A stretch of 64,000 nucleotides of DNA from Terrirubrum flagellatum. Its GTDB lineage: Bacteria > Pseudomonadota > Alphaproteobacteria > Rhizobiales > Beijerinckiaceae. Location of the stretch: NCBI RefSeq assembly GCF_022059845.1, contig NZ_CP091852.1, positions 1 to 64,000 on the forward strand, in the 5' to 3' direction. Shown one piece after another: positions 1 to 9,055 of the stretch. The translations under genes were made by a program, and so were the position numbers. Each line of letters opens with the position of its first letter. The stretch's first letter is position 1. Below the pieces are notes generated by a model. That model did not search any database and was not told where the DNA came from. It saw only the letters and a list, made by a program, of their open reading frames with translations.

Positions 1-3000
1 ATGGCGTCCGCCATCTGGATCAACGAAATTCACTACGACAATTCCGGCACGGACGCCGGCGAATTCATTGAGATCGCCGGCGCGGCGGGAACTGATCTCT
101 CTGGCTATTCGCTTGTTCTTTACAATGGCGATCCGTCGAGCCGCTCGGTCTACAATGTGATCCCGCTGTCGGGATTGATTCCGGATCAGCAGAACGGCTT
201 CGGCGCCGTCGCGTTCAACTACCCCGTCAATGGCATCCAGAACGGCGCGCCGGACGGCTTCGCGCTCGTGCAGGGCGGCGTGGTGACGGGAAGCGGCACG
301 GGAGGCTCTATTTCTGGTGGCGCGGTCGTCCAGTTCCTCAGCTACGAAGGCTCCTTTGTCGCGGCGAATGGCCCTGCGGCCGGAATGACCAGCACCGACA
401 TCGGCGTGTCGGAGCCGGGAGATGTGACCGGACAATCGCTGCAGCTTGTCGGAACGGGCGCGCAGTACAGCGATTTCACATGGCATTCCGAGCAGGCGCA
501 AAATGCGGGCGCGGTGAACGCCGGTCAGACATTTGGCGCGAGCGGCGGAAGCGGGACTGTCTCGATCGCTGACGCCTCGATCACTGAAGGCGACAACGGG
601 ACCAAGGTTCTGACCTTTACGGTCACGCGCAGCGACACCAGCACCGCGTTCACCGTCGACTATGCGACGGCCGAGGGGACCGCGACGGCCGGCAGCGACT
701 ATGTCGCCGCCGCGGGCACGCTGAGCTTCGCCGCGGGCGGTCCGGCGACGCAGCAAATCTTGATTACGATCAACGGCGATACGATCGTGGAGCCAAGCGA
801 AGCTTTCGCAGTCAACCTCGCCAACATCCAGAATACGATCGGCACGACCACGATCAGCGACGCCGAAGCCACCGGCACGATCATCAACGACGATCAGACG
901 ATCACGCGAATCTACGACATCCAGGGCAGCGGCCATATATCGGCGCTCGCCGGAACCATTGTGACGACGCAGGGCGTCGTGACCGCCATTGATACGACGT
1001 CAGGCGGCGAGGGTAGCCGCGGCTTCTATATTCAGGATCCGAACGGCGATGGGAATGGCGCAACGTCTGACGCCATCTTCGTGTTCATGCCGAGCGGGAC
1101 GCTCCCGACGCCCGGGCATCTCGTGCAGGTGACCGGCACGGTGCAGGAGTTCACGCCGAGCACCGCAGCCGCCAGCAGTTTCTCGACAACCGAAATCGGC
1201 CTGGTGAGCGCCGTCACCGATCTCGGCGTGGGGCCAGCGATCGCCGCGGTGCAGATTGGTGGAACTGGCGGCCTCATTCCGCCGACATCCGATCTCGTAG
1301 CCGGCAGCCTGTTCTACGAAAGCCTCGAAGGGATGATGGTCACGGTCAAGGCCCCGACGGCGGTCGGCCCGACCAACAGTTTTGGCGAGATTTTCACGGT
1401 CGTCGACAATGACGATAATGCGAGCAATGGCATCGGCGGCGCGACCGGATTGACCGCGCGCGGCAATCTGCTGCTGACGCCGGGCCAGACGGCGTTCGGC
1501 GATAATGACTCCACCGGCGGCGACTATAATCCGGAAAGGATTCAGATCGACACCGATACCGGCTTGCAGACCGCCGCCAGCAGCATGTCGGGCTTCGTCA
1601 AGCCGCAGGTGAATGTCGGCGCGCATTTGTCCGATGTGACGGGCGTCGTCGCCTACGCCTTCGCCAATTACGAAGTGCTGGCGACGCAACCTTATTCGGT
1701 GACCCAGGCGAGTCCGCTGGTGAAGGAGACCAGCACGCTTTCCGGCAACAGCAACCACCTCGTCATCGTCAGCTACAACGCCGAGAACCTCGATCCGAAG
1801 GTCGAAGACATCAACAAGGTGCAGAACCACAGCGCCAGCAATGTCGATGATGATGTCGGCAGCGGTAAATTCGATACAATCGCGAGCCAGATATTCCACG
1901 CCCTGAACGCACCCGACATCGTGGCGATGCAGGAGGTGCAGGACGAGGATGGCGCCGAAATCTCCGGCGACACCTCGGCGGCGGGTACGCTCCAGCTTCT
2001 CGTCAACAAGCTCAATGCGCTCGCCTCGGCGGTCGGCAGCTCTGCGCATTATTCATTCGTCGACAATCCCTTCATCAACAACAATGCGACCGGCACCGCC
2101 AATGGCGGCCAACCGGGCGGCAACATCCGCACCGCCTATATCTATCGCGACGACCGGGTCACGCTTGATCCGAATTCGCTGAAGACTCTCGCCGCCGACG
2201 GCACGCCGATCACCTCGGCCGCAGCAAACGCCGATCAGGCGACGAATCCGGACAACCCGTTCTATCAGTCGCGCCCGCCACTCATCGCCACCTTCAAGTT
2301 CAACGGCCAGGACGTTACTGTCGTCGATAACCACTTCACATCGAAGGGCGGCAGCGCGCCGCTGCTCGGCACGGATCCGACGCCGTTCGACGCCGGCGAG
2401 GTGACGCGCGCCGCGCAGGCGCAAGCGGTCAACAACTTCGTCGACAGTTTGCAGGCGACCAATCCCAATGCGAAGATCATTGTCGCTGGCGACCTGAACG
2501 AATTCCAGTTCGAGGAGCCGATCAACGTGCTCAAAGGCACGGCGTCGATCAGCAATTACGACGTGCCGGGCGCCGATCCGATTACCGCGACCGCGACCTA
2601 CACGCCGGGCGGGACGGCGGTGCTTACCGATCTGCAGGATCTGCTGCCGGCGAATGAGCGCTACGACTATGTGTTCGAGGGCAATTCGGAGACGCTCGAC
2701 CATATGATGGTCAGCAACAGCCTCGCTGGCCAGACGCAGTTCGATATCGTCCATCTCAACGCTGAGTTCGCTGACCAGACGAGCGATCACGAGCCGCTTG
2801 CCGCGAGTCTCTACATCGCGCCCGTCGTCAGCGGACAACAGAGCTACATGTTGGGCGCAGGCGGCGTGCTGAGCGCGGCGACCGGCCCGGCGATCATCTG
2901 GGACCTCGCGCCGCCAACCACCGGATCGAATGCGACGGTCGATAATTCCGGCGCGATCAGCGCCGCCAGCGGGCGCGGCATCGACACCACGGGCGCCTCG

Positions 3001-5724
3001 AATGGAAACAACCATTTCACGCTGATCAATCACGCCGGGGCGAGCATTGTCTCGCCCGACGACGCGATCCGCATCAACGCCGATCTTCCGAACGGCGTCG
3101 TCTCGATCGACAATGCGGGGACGATCCGGTCTTCCAACAATGGGCAGGCGCTCGACTTCAACAACATCACGTCTGCAACCGTCTCAACGACGATCACCAA
3201 CGAGTCGACCGGGATCATATCAACGGCAGGCGCAGACGCGATCCGCCCTGGCGCGAACGCGTTGATCAACAACCATGGTCAGATCACCGCTGGCGGAACC
3301 GGCAGCAACGACGGCGTCGATTTCCAGGATGTCGGCTTTGGTAGCGTTCACAATTTCGATGGCGGTTCTATCACCGGCGCCCGCCACGGGATCACCGGCA
3401 AGCAGGCGATTGCGATCGACAATGACGTCGGCGCAACCATCACGGGTCAGCTCGGCTCGGGCGTCAATCTGGACACCGGCTCCAGCACGACCTCGACGAT
3501 CCACAACGCCGGAACCATCACCGGCCATGCGGCGGGATCTGTCGATGGCGACGCGGTCGACATCGACGGTCTGGCCAATATCGACAATAGCGGTCTCATC
3601 CAGGCGCTCGGCGCCGGAACGGGCGGTCTGACGGAAGCGATCACGATTGGCGGCGGACAGATCAACAACTTCGCTGGCGCCACGATCCATAGCGCGCAGC
3701 GCGCGATCACGGTCGACGACAGCAGTCTCGGCAACGCTTTCGCCGTTACGACGATCTACAATGAGGGCGTGATCCAGGGCGACAATGGCGAAGCGATCTC
3801 GATCACCGATACGTTCGCTGACACGCTGACGAACAAGGGCGCGATCGTCGGCACGGTCGGGCTCGGCGGCGGCGACGATATCCTTGACGATTATACCGGC
3901 GCGACCTTCTCCGCCGATGTCAATGGCGGCGTCGGGATCGATACGATCAATCTTCGCGGCGCCGGCGTTGGAAGTCTGGGATCGTTCTCGGCCTTTGAGG
4001 TTGTGAACCTGTTCAGCGGCGACTGGACCATTGGCAGCGAAGGGTTTGGCTCCGCCAATCTGCAAACCGGGGCCCAGACGTTGCGGCTTGCTGCGGCGAC
4101 GGTCGCGGACGGGCATTTCGACGCCACGATCGCCGGTTTTGGCGACGACGATGTGCTCGACCTCAGGGGCATTGGCGCGGCCGCCTCGGCGACGCTCGGC
4201 GCTGGCAATGTGCTGACCGTCAGCGGCGGCGCCGTTTCGGTGACCTTGCAGCTCGATCCCATGCACGATTACAGCCACCAGCTCTTCAAGACCGCTGCGG
4301 ACGGCGCCGGCGGCACGCTCGTCACGGTCGCCGCGAATCAGGCGCCGGTCGCTGAGAACGGCGCAGCGAGCGGCGCCGAGGATCAGGCCATCAACGGCCA
4401 GGTCTCTGCAAGCGATCCGGACGGCCTGCCGTCGCCGCTCAGCTACAGTCTGGTGAACGGACCGCAAAATGGGCAGCTCGTTTTCCACGCCGACGGCAGC
4501 TTCACCTACACGCCGGGCGCCAATTTCAACGGCGCGGACAGCTTCACCTACAAGGCGAATGACGGCGATCTCGACTCGAATATTGGCGCGATCAATCTGA
4601 CCGTAACTCCGGTCAACGACGCGCCCATGTTCACCTCGCCGAGCAATTTCTCGATGGCGGAAAACCAGACGGCGGTCGGAATGGTCGCTGCAACCGATCC
4701 CGAGCATGACGCGTTCAGGTTTGCGCTGGCGGGTGGCGACGATCAGCTCTTCTTTGCAATCGATGAGCACAGCGGGGCGCTGCGCTTCGTTAATTCGCCC
4801 GATTTCGAGACCCGGGAAGACGCGGATCACAACAATGTCTATGATGTGATAGTCTCCGCGACCGACGCGTTTGGCGCCAGCAGCTCACAGCTCGTCCATG
4901 TCAGCGTGACCAATGTCGCCGAGGCTGGCCAGACCATTCATGGCGGCAACGGGAATGATGTGCTCTCGGGCGCCAATGGCGACGACGTGATCGATGGCGG
5001 CAACGGCAACGACACCATCAACGGCAAGGATGGCGACGACAACATCTCCGGCGCCAATGGCAACGACGTTCTCGTTGGCGGCCGCGGGAATGATGTCCTC
5101 GATGGCGGCAACGGCAATGACGTTCTTGATGGCGGCGCCGGGAACAACCAGCTCATCGGCGCCAATGGCGACGACGTCATGCGCGCCGGCGACGGCGACA
5201 ACCTCTTCGACGGTGGAAATGGCAACGACGTCATGACCGCCGGCAACGGAAACAATGTTTTCAACGGCGGCAATGGCAATGACGTCATCGCCGCTGGCAA
5301 TGGTGACAACACCGTCAACGGCGGCAACGGCAATGAAGTCGTGACCCTCGGGAACGGCGACAACATCTTTTTTGGAGGCAATGGCGCCGACCGGGTGACT
5401 GTCGGCAACGGCGACAACCACCTCGCCGGCGCCAATGGCAATGATGTGTTCCAGGTCGGGACCGGCGACAATATTCTCACCGGCGGAAGCGGAAACGATA
5501 CCTTTATGTTCGGCCCGCAGTTCGGCAAGGACCTCATCACGGACTTCGCGCACGGCGACCGCATCGCGTTCGATAGCAGTGCATTTGCGAACTTCGCGGC
5601 CGTGCAGGCTGCGATGCATCAGGTCGGCGCAGACACGACGATCAGCCTTGGAACAGATCTCACAATCACGCTGCAGCAGATCTCGATGAACAGCCTGCAC
5701 GCGAATGACTTCTTGTTCATGTGA
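1..5724 (+). CDS. Large RTX-type secreted protein with ExeM/NucH-like endonuclease domain
   Basis: The 1907-residue product is a mosaic. Residues 1-180 resemble a lamin-tail domain (WINEIHYDNSGTDAGEFIEI). A Calx-beta domain covers about 186-300 and an OB-fold region about 300-560. An endonuclease/exonuclease/phosphatase domain spans about 585-940, with VSYNAENLD, AMQEVQ near 641, DNHFTSKGG, VAGDLNEF near 830 and TSDHEPL near 930, the set expected of extracellular ExeM/NucH nucleases. Then follow IDNAGTI-like beta-strand repeats (about 940-1310), an Ig/cadherin-like module (about 1445-1540), a cadherin-like module (to about 1640), about 20 GGNGNDV-type calcium-binding nonapeptides and a C-terminal cap. 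There is no N-terminal signal peptide, so type I secretion is inferred; no type I secretion genes lie nearby. The window begins on this ATG, so a further upstream start cannot be excluded. Likely role: extracellular DNA degradation, nutrient scavenging or biofilm modification. Confidence 0.85.
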   Translation: MASAIWINEIHYDNSGTDAGEFIEIAGAAGTDLSGYSLVLYNGDPSSRSVYNVIPLSGLIPDQQNGFGAVAFNYPVNGIQNGAPDGFALVQGGVVTGSGTGGSISGGAVVQFLSYEGSFVAANGPAAGMTSTDIGVSEPGDVTGQSLQLVGTGAQYSDFTWHSEQAQNAGAVNAGQTFGASGGSGTVSIADASITEGDNGTKVLTFTVTRSDTSTAFTVDYATAEGTATAGSDYVAAAGTLSFAAGGPATQQILITINGDTIVEPSEAFAVNLANIQNTIGTTTISDAEATGTIINDDQTITRIYDIQGSGHISALAGTIVTTQGVVTAIDTTSGGEGSRGFYIQDPNGDGNGATSDAIFVFMPSGTLPTPGHLVQVTGTVQEFTPSTAAASSFSTTEIGLVSAVTDLGVGPAIAAVQIGGTGGLIPPTSDLVAGSLFYESLEGMMVTVKAPTAVGPTNSFGEIFTVVDNDDNASNGIGGATGLTARGNLLLTPGQTAFGDNDSTGGDYNPERIQIDTDTGLQTAASSMSGFVKPQVNVGAHLSDVTGVVAYAFANYEVLATQPYSVTQASPLVKETSTLSGNSNHLVIVSYNAENLDPKVEDINKVQNHSASNVDDDVGSGKFDTIASQIFHALNAPDIVAMQEVQDEDGAEISGDTSAAGTLQLLVNKLNALASAVGSSAHYSFVDNPFINNNATGTANGGQPGGNIRTAYIYRDDRVTLDPNSLKTLAADGTPITSAAANADQATNPDNPFYQSRPPLIATFKFNGQDVTVVDNHFTSKGGSAPLLGTDPTPFDAGEVTRAAQAQAVNNFVDSLQATNPNAKIIVAGDLNEFQFEEPINVLKGTASISNYDVPGADPITATATYTPGGTAVLTDLQDLLPANERYDYVFEGNSETLDHMMVSNSLAGQTQFDIVHLNAEFADQTSDHEPLAASLYIAPVVSGQQSYMLGAGGVLSAATGPAIIWDLAPPTTGSNATVDNSGAISAASGRGIDTTGASNGNNHFTLINHAGASIVSPDDAIRINADLPNGVVSIDNAGTIRSSNNGQALDFNNITSATVSTTITNESTGIISTAGADAIRPGANALINNHGQITAGGTGSNDGVDFQDVGFGSVHNFDGGSITGARHGITGKQAIAIDNDVGATITGQLGSGVNLDTGSSTTSTIHNAGTITGHAAGSVDGDAVDIDGLANIDNSGLIQALGAGTGGLTEAITIGGGQINNFAGATIHSAQRAITVDDSSLGNAFAVTTIYNEGVIQGDNGEAISITDTFADTLTNKGAIVGTVGLGGGDDILDDYTGATFSADVNGGVGIDTINLRGAGVGSLGSFSAFEVVNLFSGDWTIGSEGFGSANLQTGAQTLRLAAATVADGHFDATIAGFGDDDVLDLRGIGAAASATLGAGNVLTVSGGAVSVTLQLDPMHDYSHQLFKTAADGAGGTLVTVAANQAPVAENGAASGAEDQAINGQVSASDPDGLPSPLSYSLVNGPQNGQLVFHADGSFTYTPGANFNGADSFTYKANDGDLDSNIGAINLTVTPVNDAPMFTSPSNFSMAENQTAVGMVAATDPEHDAFRFALAGGDDQLFFAIDEHSGALRFVNSPDFETREDADHNNVYDVIVSATDAFGASSSQLVHVSVTNVAEAGQTIHGGNGNDVLSGANGDDVIDGGNGNDTINGKDGDDNISGANGNDVLVGGRGNDVLDGGNGNDVLDGGAGNNQLIGANGDDVMRAGDGDNLFDGGNGNDVMTAGNGNNVFNGGNGNDVIAAGNGDNTVNGGNGNEVVTLGNGDNIFFGGNGADRVTVGNGDNHLAGANGNDVFQVGTGDNILTGGSGNDTFMFGPQFGKDLITDFAHGDRIAFDSSAFANFAAVQAAMHQVGADTTISLGTDLTITLQQISMNSLHANDFLFM
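4939..5512 (+). repeat. RTX nonapeptide repeat tract
   Basis: Tandem 27-base units encode GGNGNDV, GANGDDV and AGNGDN-type nonapeptides near the 3' end of the nuclease gene. Such repeats bind calcium as a parallel beta-roll after export through a type I channel. Many units carry Asn where the consensus often has Asp, so the tract is unusually Asn-rich. Confidence 0.85.
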
Positions 5725-6084
5725 TGCGCTGCGATCTGATAGTCTTCGCTGCGCTCGTGGATATGTTTCTCGGTCTTCGCGGATTTGCAGCCTTGAGAGC
5801 CAGCCTCCACGCTGACGATTTTCGATTTATGACGTGACGGATTTCGAGAGGCCGCCTTTCGCGGCCTCTTTCGCTTTGTGGGACAGCGAGTCGAGGCGCT
5901 GGCGAGCCGCAACGCGCTTGGCGAACAGCGCCTTCCATCGCGCCGCCGTATCCCTGCGCAGTCTTCACGGAAGCAGACCGGCTTGGGTCCGCTGCGCAAT
6001 CTCGGTAGCTTGATTTCGCCCGAGCGGCGCCGCAAGCCGAGTCGAGCAGCAACCAGACTAGCAGCCTCTTGAGAAGGAATGCCC
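5725..6084. other. Intergenic region between RTX gene and M20 peptidase gene
   Basis: This stretch of about 360 bases holds the intrinsic terminator at 5847-5879. After it I see no convincing gene; the small open frames have no recognisable motif. The promoter of the M20 gene must lie in the second half, but no strong -35/-10 pair stands out. Confidence 0.6.
5847..5879 (+). terminator. Rho-independent terminator of the RTX gene
   Basis: A perfect 9-bp stem (AGAGGCCGC, loop CTTTC, GCGGCCTCT) is followed by a T-rich stretch (TTCGCTTT). It lies 123 bases after the stop of the RTX gene and is the clearest intrinsic terminator in the window. Confidence 0.85.
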
Positions 6085-7308
6085 ATGGAGCGTGATTACG
6101 CCTCGGAAATCGCGACGATCACCCGCCATTCAGCCTTCCAAGCGGCCGTCGAAAAGCTCGACGCCGATCACGACCGGACCGTCGCCGACATTATCACGCT
6201 GACCGAAATTCCGTCTCCGCCTTTCAAGGAGGCCAGGCGCGCCGCCGCTTATCTCGAAATGCTGCGCGCGCACGGGCTCGAGGATGTCGAGCAGGATGAG
6301 ATCGGGAATGTCATGGGCCTGAGGCGCGGCGCAGGCAACGGGGCATTGATAGTCGTCGCCGCTCATCTCGATACGGTCTTCCCGGAAGGAACCGACGTCA
6401 CCGTGCGCCGCGAGGGCGACAAGCTCTACGCGCCGGGAGTTGGCGACGACACGCGGAGTCTTGCCGTACTGTTGGCCTTCATCCGCGCGATGGACGAGGC
6501 TGGCGTCCGCACGCGCAACGATATCCTGTTTGTTGGCGATGTCGGCGAGGAAGGTCTGGGCGATCTGCGCGGCGTCCGCCACCTCTTCACCAAGGGCCGG
6601 TATCGCGACAAGATCGAAGCATTCATAACCGTCGATAGTCCCAACATGGACAAGATCGTCGTCGCCGGCGTTGGTTCGAAACGCTATTCCATCAGGTTCA
6701 AGGGACCGGGCGGACACAGCTTCAAGGCGTTCGGCATCGTGAACCCGATGTACGCGATGGCGCAGGCGATCGTGGAGCTCGGCCGCATCCAGGCGCCGGA
6801 GACGCCTCGCACCACCTTTTGCGCCTCCATTGTCGGCGGCGGAACCTCGGTTAACGCCATCCCCGAGGAGACCTGGATCGACATCGATCTGCGATCGGAA
6901 TCGGCTGAAGAGCTTGCGAAACTGGACGCCCGCTGCCGCGAGATTGTGGCCAGCGCTGTTGAGCAGGAAAACGCTACTCGCTCGACCAGCGACGGCGCGA
7001 TCACGGTCGAAATCCGCACGGTGGGGGATCGTCCCGCCGGCGCCACGCACATGGACGCCGATATCGTGCAGTATGCGACCACAGCTTACCAGGCGCATGG
7101 CTTTGCGCCGAAGCATGAGGCGTCATCCACCGACGCCAATATCCCGATGAGTCTCGGCATACCCGCGATCAAGATCGGGTCGGGTGGAACCGGTGGCCGG
7201 GCGCATTCGCTCGGCGAGTGGATCGATGTCGAGAAAACCGCCAGCCTGTCCGGCATGACCGCCAGCCTTGCCACAATCCTTGCTGTGGCTGGCTTCATTT
7301 GCGAATAG
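6085..7308 (+). CDS. M20 family metallopeptidase
   Basis: Zinc peptidase or amidohydrolase of the M20/M25/M40 clan, about 407 residues, the usual length. Visible metal-site motifs, numbered from the start used here: HLDTV (His94), GVGDD (Asp121), the catalytic or bridging pair VGEEG (Glu155-Glu156), and GGRAHSLGEW with His374. The lid domain begins near the GPGGHSF motif. Two in-frame ATGs lie six bases apart (6079 and 6085). The AGAAGGA ribosome site abuts the first and sits about 6 bases before the second, so 6085 is preferred. No signal peptide, so probably cytoplasmic. It converges with the hydantoinase-type operon. Exact substrate (di/tripeptide or N-acyl amino acid) cannot be told from sequence alone. 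Confidence 0.88.
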   Translation: MERDYASEIATITRHSAFQAAVEKLDADHDRTVADIITLTEIPSPPFKEARRAAAYLEMLRAHGLEDVEQDEIGNVMGLRRGAGNGALIVVAAHLDTVFPEGTDVTVRREGDKLYAPGVGDDTRSLAVLLAFIRAMDEAGVRTRNDILFVGDVGEEGLGDLRGVRHLFTKGRYRDKIEAFITVDSPNMDKIVVAGVGSKRYSIRFKGPGGHSFKAFGIVNPMYAMAQAIVELGRIQAPETPRTTFCASIVGGGTSVNAIPEETWIDIDLRSESAEELAKLDARCREIVASAVEQENATRSTSDGAITVEIRTVGDRPAGATHMDADIVQYATTAYQAHGFAPKHEASSTDANIPMSLGIPAIKIGSGGTGGRAHSLGEWIDVEKTASLSGMTASLATILAVAGFICE

Positions 7309-7526
7309 CACTCTCATCGCTGGGTTCTCCCAAACAGATGGGGTCGCTGGCGTGAGCAAGCTCGCGCTATGCGAGCAGATTGGCGTCGCCGTGATCTGTT
7401 CCGACGACAGTGAAAAACGCCGCCGTGGATTGAATTCGATCGCAGCGCGAGCGACGGCTTTGGAGAACGACCGCGAATACTCAGGATTGGCGCAGCGCTA
7501 ACGGACAGATCGCTTCTCAACGATCG

Positions 7527-8225
7527 TCATTTGAGAAGTTGATGGACCTCGTTCATCCCCCTGCGGAGGAAGGGATCGGAGTGAATATAAAAGAATTGTA
7601 CGCCGCTTTTGCGCCATGTGGGCAGTTCTTCGAGAGTGGCGAGTGTCCCCGCGATTTTTCCGGCGGCGCGAATCTTGGCAACTGCTTCGCCGACTTTCCT
7701 GACAACAGATTCCGGGCGAGGTTGTCCTAACGCTGGAGCGGGAGCGAAGCCCATGTTTTGTGACAGATCGCCAGGTCCCACAAAGAAGATGTCAATTCCA
7801 TCGACAGATAGTATTTCCTCGAGCTGCTCGATCGCTCCCATCGTTTCTATCATGGCAATCACAAGCCGCTTCTCGTGGTCTGAGTAGCAGCCGTATCGAA
7901 CTGCATCGACAATTGCGCGCGCTTGCACTGCATTCTCAATCATCGGAACCATGAGCGCGTCGGCGCCGGCGTTGAGGTATCGGATGAGGAGAGAGCGCTG
8001 ATGGCAGTCAGGCCGCACGATTGCCGCGCCGCCAGCCCCGCGGATCGCTTGAGCCGTCAGCCGGATATCCTCGAAGCTCCATGTGCCGTGCTCGCAATCA
8101 AGAAAAATTGAATCCGCGCCGAGCTCGGTTAGTCGCACCGCATGTCCGGGCGAGGGGAAATGCGTCGTCAGCATGCTGATGCATTCGCCGTGGCTCAGGC
8201 GCTCGCGCAGCTTGGCTCCGTTCAT
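7527..8225 (-). CDS. HpcH/HpaI family aldolase
   Basis: A 232-residue class II pyruvate aldolase-type TIM barrel. Family landmarks are DCEHGTWSFEDIR, IVRPD (arginine near the active site), the metal-binding Glu in AMIETMGA and the Asp in FVGPGDLS. Characterised relatives cleave 4-hydroxy-2-oxo acids to pyruvate or oxaloacetate plus an aldehyde. It is the last gene of the hyuA-hyuB-SDR-aldolase series, 17 bases after the dehydrogenase gene, which suggests it splits the final carbon skeleton of that pathway. A GAGAGGG ribosome site precedes the ATG. The natural substrate is not determinable from sequence. Confidence 0.88.
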   Translation of the reverse strand: MNGAKLRERLSHGECISMLTTHFPSPGHAVRLTELGADSIFLDCEHGTWSFEDIRLTAQAIRGAGGAAIVRPDCHQRSLLIRYLNAGADALMVPMIENAVQARAIVDAVRYGCYSDHEKRLVIAMIETMGAIEQLEEILSVDGIDIFFVGPGDLSQNMGFAPAPALGQPRPESVVRKVGEAVAKIRAAGKIAGTLATLEELPTWRKSGVQFFYIHSDPFLRRGMNEVHQLLK

Positions 8226-8242
8226 AAGTTTGCCCTCTCAGC

Positions 8243-9046
8243 TTATTTGTGCGGACCACCGCTCGCATCGTGAGGCGCGCCGACCCAGCGGGCGGTTTCG
8301 AGATCAGCCGAGATGTCGCGTTGGCGCGTGGGGCAAATATGCAACTCCGGAATCATGGCGCCGTCCCGCAAGCTGGCGCAGAGAAGCACTGCGCGAGCAA
8401 CATCTTGGGCTTCGAGCATAACATTGCGCTCCTCCGGCGAGGGCGGCCGCGCCCGGTTATTCATGATCGGCGTATCGGTTTCTCCGGGAAGAATGGTCGT
8501 TGCGCGGATGCCTTGGTTGCGAAACGTGTTGTGCAGGAAACCCATGAAGTTGTGCACGCCCGCCTTGGCCGCGCCATAAGCTGCGCCCCCCAGCAAATTG
8601 GGATTGAGCGCGGCGAGCGAAGAGATCGTGATGATCGTGCCTCCGCCGCGCGCGATCATCGCAGGCAGAACCGCCTGGCTCAGATTGAAGACAGCGGTGA
8701 GGTTGACGTTCATAACGCTGTTCCACTCCGCCTCGGAGAGATAGCGCGGATTCAGAATCTTGCTGGCGCTGCCCGCATTGTTCACCAGGATGTCGATGGC
8801 GCCGATGTCAGTCTCCACGGCTGCGATGCATGCCACAATCTCATTGCGCGAGCTGATGTCGAGCGGTCTGGCGATCGCTTTCCCGCCTTGCTTCGCAATC
8901 ACATCCACCGCATTGTCGAGGGGTTCACGTCGTCGACCGGCAAGCACAACGGTCGCGCCCTCCGCCGCCAACAGGATCGCGGTTTCGCGCCCAATTCCCG
9001 AGCCGGCGCCCGTCACCAGGGCGATTTTCCTTTCAAGCAGTCCCAT
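8243..9046 (-). CDS. SDR family NAD(P)-dependent oxidoreductase
   Basis: A classical short-chain dehydrogenase of 267 residues. The Rossmann glycine motif TGAGSGIG is near residue 12, NNAG near 90, a catalytic Ser in TISSLAALNP and the YxxxK pair in YGAAK. An Arg-Arg segment (AGRRREP) after the second beta strand favours NADP(H), which is an inference. A GAGG ribosome site lies 7 bases before the ATG, and the gene starts 9 bases after the hyuB stop, so it is cotranscribed. It probably oxidises or reduces a hydroxyl/keto intermediate between the hydantoinase-type step and the aldolase. Confidence 0.9.
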   Translation of the reverse strand: MGLLERKIALVTGAGSGIGRETAILLAAEGATVVLAGRRREPLDNAVDVIAKQGGKAIARPLDISSRNEIVACIAAVETDIGAIDILVNNAGSASKILNPRYLSEAEWNSVMNVNLTAVFNLSQAVLPAMIARGGGTIITISSLAALNPNLLGGAAYGAAKAGVHNFMGFLHNTFRNQGIRATTILPGETDTPIMNNRARPPSPEERNVMLEAQDVARAVLLCASLRDGAMIPELHICPTRQRDISADLETARWVGAPHDASGGPHK

Positions 9047-9055
9047 CGCGTAGCC

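Noticed and set aside
3220-4830. Long minus-strand open frame antisense to the RTX gene (also 1000-2049 and 2053-3033)
   Set aside because: Arg/Asp-rich mirror frames typical of GC-rich coding DNA; no domains, no ribosome sites.
4939-5512. Regular short repeats resembling a CRISPR array
   Set aside because: 27-base periodicity encodes RTX nonapeptides in frame; there are no unique spacers of constant size. The adhesin repeats are likewise coding.
6085-7308. M20 peptidase as the N-carbamoyl amidase of the hydantoinase operon
   Set aside because: It is on the opposite strand, converges with that operon, and its motifs fit general M20 peptidases; no evidence of a shared pathway.
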